Of a DNA stretch of 5,940 bases, positions 5,732 through 5,940 are shown piece by piece (the stretch's first letter is position 1; each line of letters opens with the position of its first letter). The notes below the pieces were generated by a model. The model was given only the letters and a program-made list of their open reading frames with translations. It searched no databases and had not been told where the DNA came from. The DNA comes from Lachnospiraceae bacterium (lineage in GTDB: Bacteria > Bacillota_A > Clostridia > Lachnospirales > Lachnospiraceae), in assembly GCA_009774655.1 (NCBI GenBank), contig VSOD01000265.1:1-5940 (forward strand). The letters are read 5' to 3'. A program made the position numbers and the translations under genes.

Positions 5732-5804
5732 GCTGCTGTAGCACAGTCGGTAGTGCGTCGCATTGGTAGTGCGGAGGTCACGGGTCCGATTCCCGTCAGC
5801 AGCT
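5732..5804 (+). tRNA. tRNA-Thr (anticodon GGT), atypical
   Basis: A full 73-base cloverleaf can be drawn. The acceptor stem is GCTGCTG/CAGCAGC, 7 perfect pairs. The D arm is GCAC-AGTCGGTA-GTGC with the conserved GG. The anticodon arm is TCGCA-TTGGTAG-TGCGG with one T-G pair, and anticodon GGT lies at 5765-5767 after T33. The variable loop is AGGTC, the T arm is ACGGG-TCCGATT-CCCGT with 5 perfect pairs, and the discriminator is T. It decodes ACC/ACU threonine codons. No CCA is encoded, so it would be added by the CCA-adding enzyme. Odd points: C instead of T at position 55 of the T loop (TCC for TTC), T at position 59, G at position 38, and an A-T pair in the D stem where T-A is usual. All stems are intact, so it may be functional, but it could also be a diverged or specialised copy. 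It has its own promoter and terminator. Confidence 0.85.
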
Positions 5805-5809
5805 TTAAG

Positions 5810-5836
5810 AAAACCTTGATTATTCAGGGTTTTTTT
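5810..5836 (+). terminator. Intrinsic terminator of the tRNA unit
   Basis: AAAACCTTGA (5810-5819) pairs with TCAGGGTTTT (5824-5833) as a 10-bp stem with one G-T pair and a TTAT loop. The T-run continues to 5836. It lies 5 bases after the tRNA 3' end. The A-run on the left could also make it work on the opposite strand. Confidence 0.88.
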
Positions 5837-5871
5837 GTTGTCTAAAAGTAAAAGGTAATCAAAAAAGTAAT

Positions 5872-5885
5872 CTAACATATGTTCG
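5872..5885. promoter_or_regulatory. LexA (SOS) operator
   Basis: CTAACATATGTTCG matches the Firmicutes LexA/DinR box CGAACATATGTTCG at 13 of 14 positions; only the second base differs. The core AACATATGTT is a perfect palindrome. It lies about 40-50 bases before a possible gene start at the right edge, so that gene may be damage-inducible. The call rests on the known consensus only. Confidence 0.7.
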
Positions 5886-5915
5886 ATTCAAAATTGTAGA
5901 AGGAAAGGAGAAATT

Positions 5916-5940
5916 CTGTACATCGTGACAAGTAAATACG
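5916..5940 (+). CDS. Possible start of a gene cut by the window end
   Basis: AGGAAAGGAG (5901-5910) is a strong ribosome binding site with no ATG behind it. In the same frame, CTG at 5916 (5 bases away) and GTG at 5925 (14 bases away) could start a protein reading LYIVTSKY or VTSKY. Too little is visible to name a product. Its position after the LexA box makes an SOS-regulated gene likely. Confidence 0.3.

Noticed and set aside
5693..5878. 61-codon - strand frame containing GNRTRDLRTTNATHYRLCYSSM
   Set aside because: This is the well-known false peptide type produced by translating the antisense of a tRNA gene; it covers the tRNA and its terminator.
1..5940. CRISPR array, insertion sequence or toxin-antitoxin pair
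   Set aside because: No spaced identical direct repeats, transposase motifs, terminal inverted repeats or small paired genes were found on either strand.

Overview
The window looks like a chromosomal core region of a Firmicute, most likely a moderately GC-rich member of the Clostridia (a Lachnospiraceae-type gut anaerobe is my best guess). Three things support this. The order cysS - mrnC - rlmB - ... - sigH is the classic Firmicutes arrangement known from Bacillus subtilis. The sigma factor is clearly of the SigH/Spo0H type. The ribosome binding sites are strong and purine-rich. The exact genus is inference.

Layout. Every protein gene is on the + strand. Positions 1-1843 hold the translation/RNA block: the 3' part of cysS (cysteinyl-tRNA synthetase), mrnC (Mini-ribonuclease III, overlapping cysS by 16 bases) and rlmB (23S rRNA 2'-O-methyltransferase). 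Positions 1898-4103 hold a large membrane-anchored SGNH/GDSL hydrolase with two repeat-rich segments, followed after a short gap by sigH. Positions 4103-5576 hold a VTC-domain protein (polyphosphate polymerase-like), which starts inside the sigH stop codon, and a DUF4956 membrane protein. I see no convincing terminator between cysS and the end of the DUF4956 gene, so these genes could be read as one long operon, possibly with internal promoters.

Positions 5577-5940 hold a separate small unit: a strong sigma-A promoter, a short leader hairpin, a complete but atypical tRNA-Thr(GGU) cloverleaf, and an intrinsic terminator. A near-perfect LexA (SOS) box follows, upstream of a ribosome binding site and a possible gene start cut by the window end.

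Working together. The first block serves translation and ribosome maturation. The most interesting part is the accessory module around sigH. The slot between rlmB and sigH, where B. subtilis has yacP/rae1, is taken by a surface SGNH hydrolase. The place after sigH, where B. subtilis has rpmG-secE-nusG, is taken by a VTC/DUF4956 pair. This suggests, as inference, that a cell-envelope or polyphosphate function is tied to the transition-state sigma factor.
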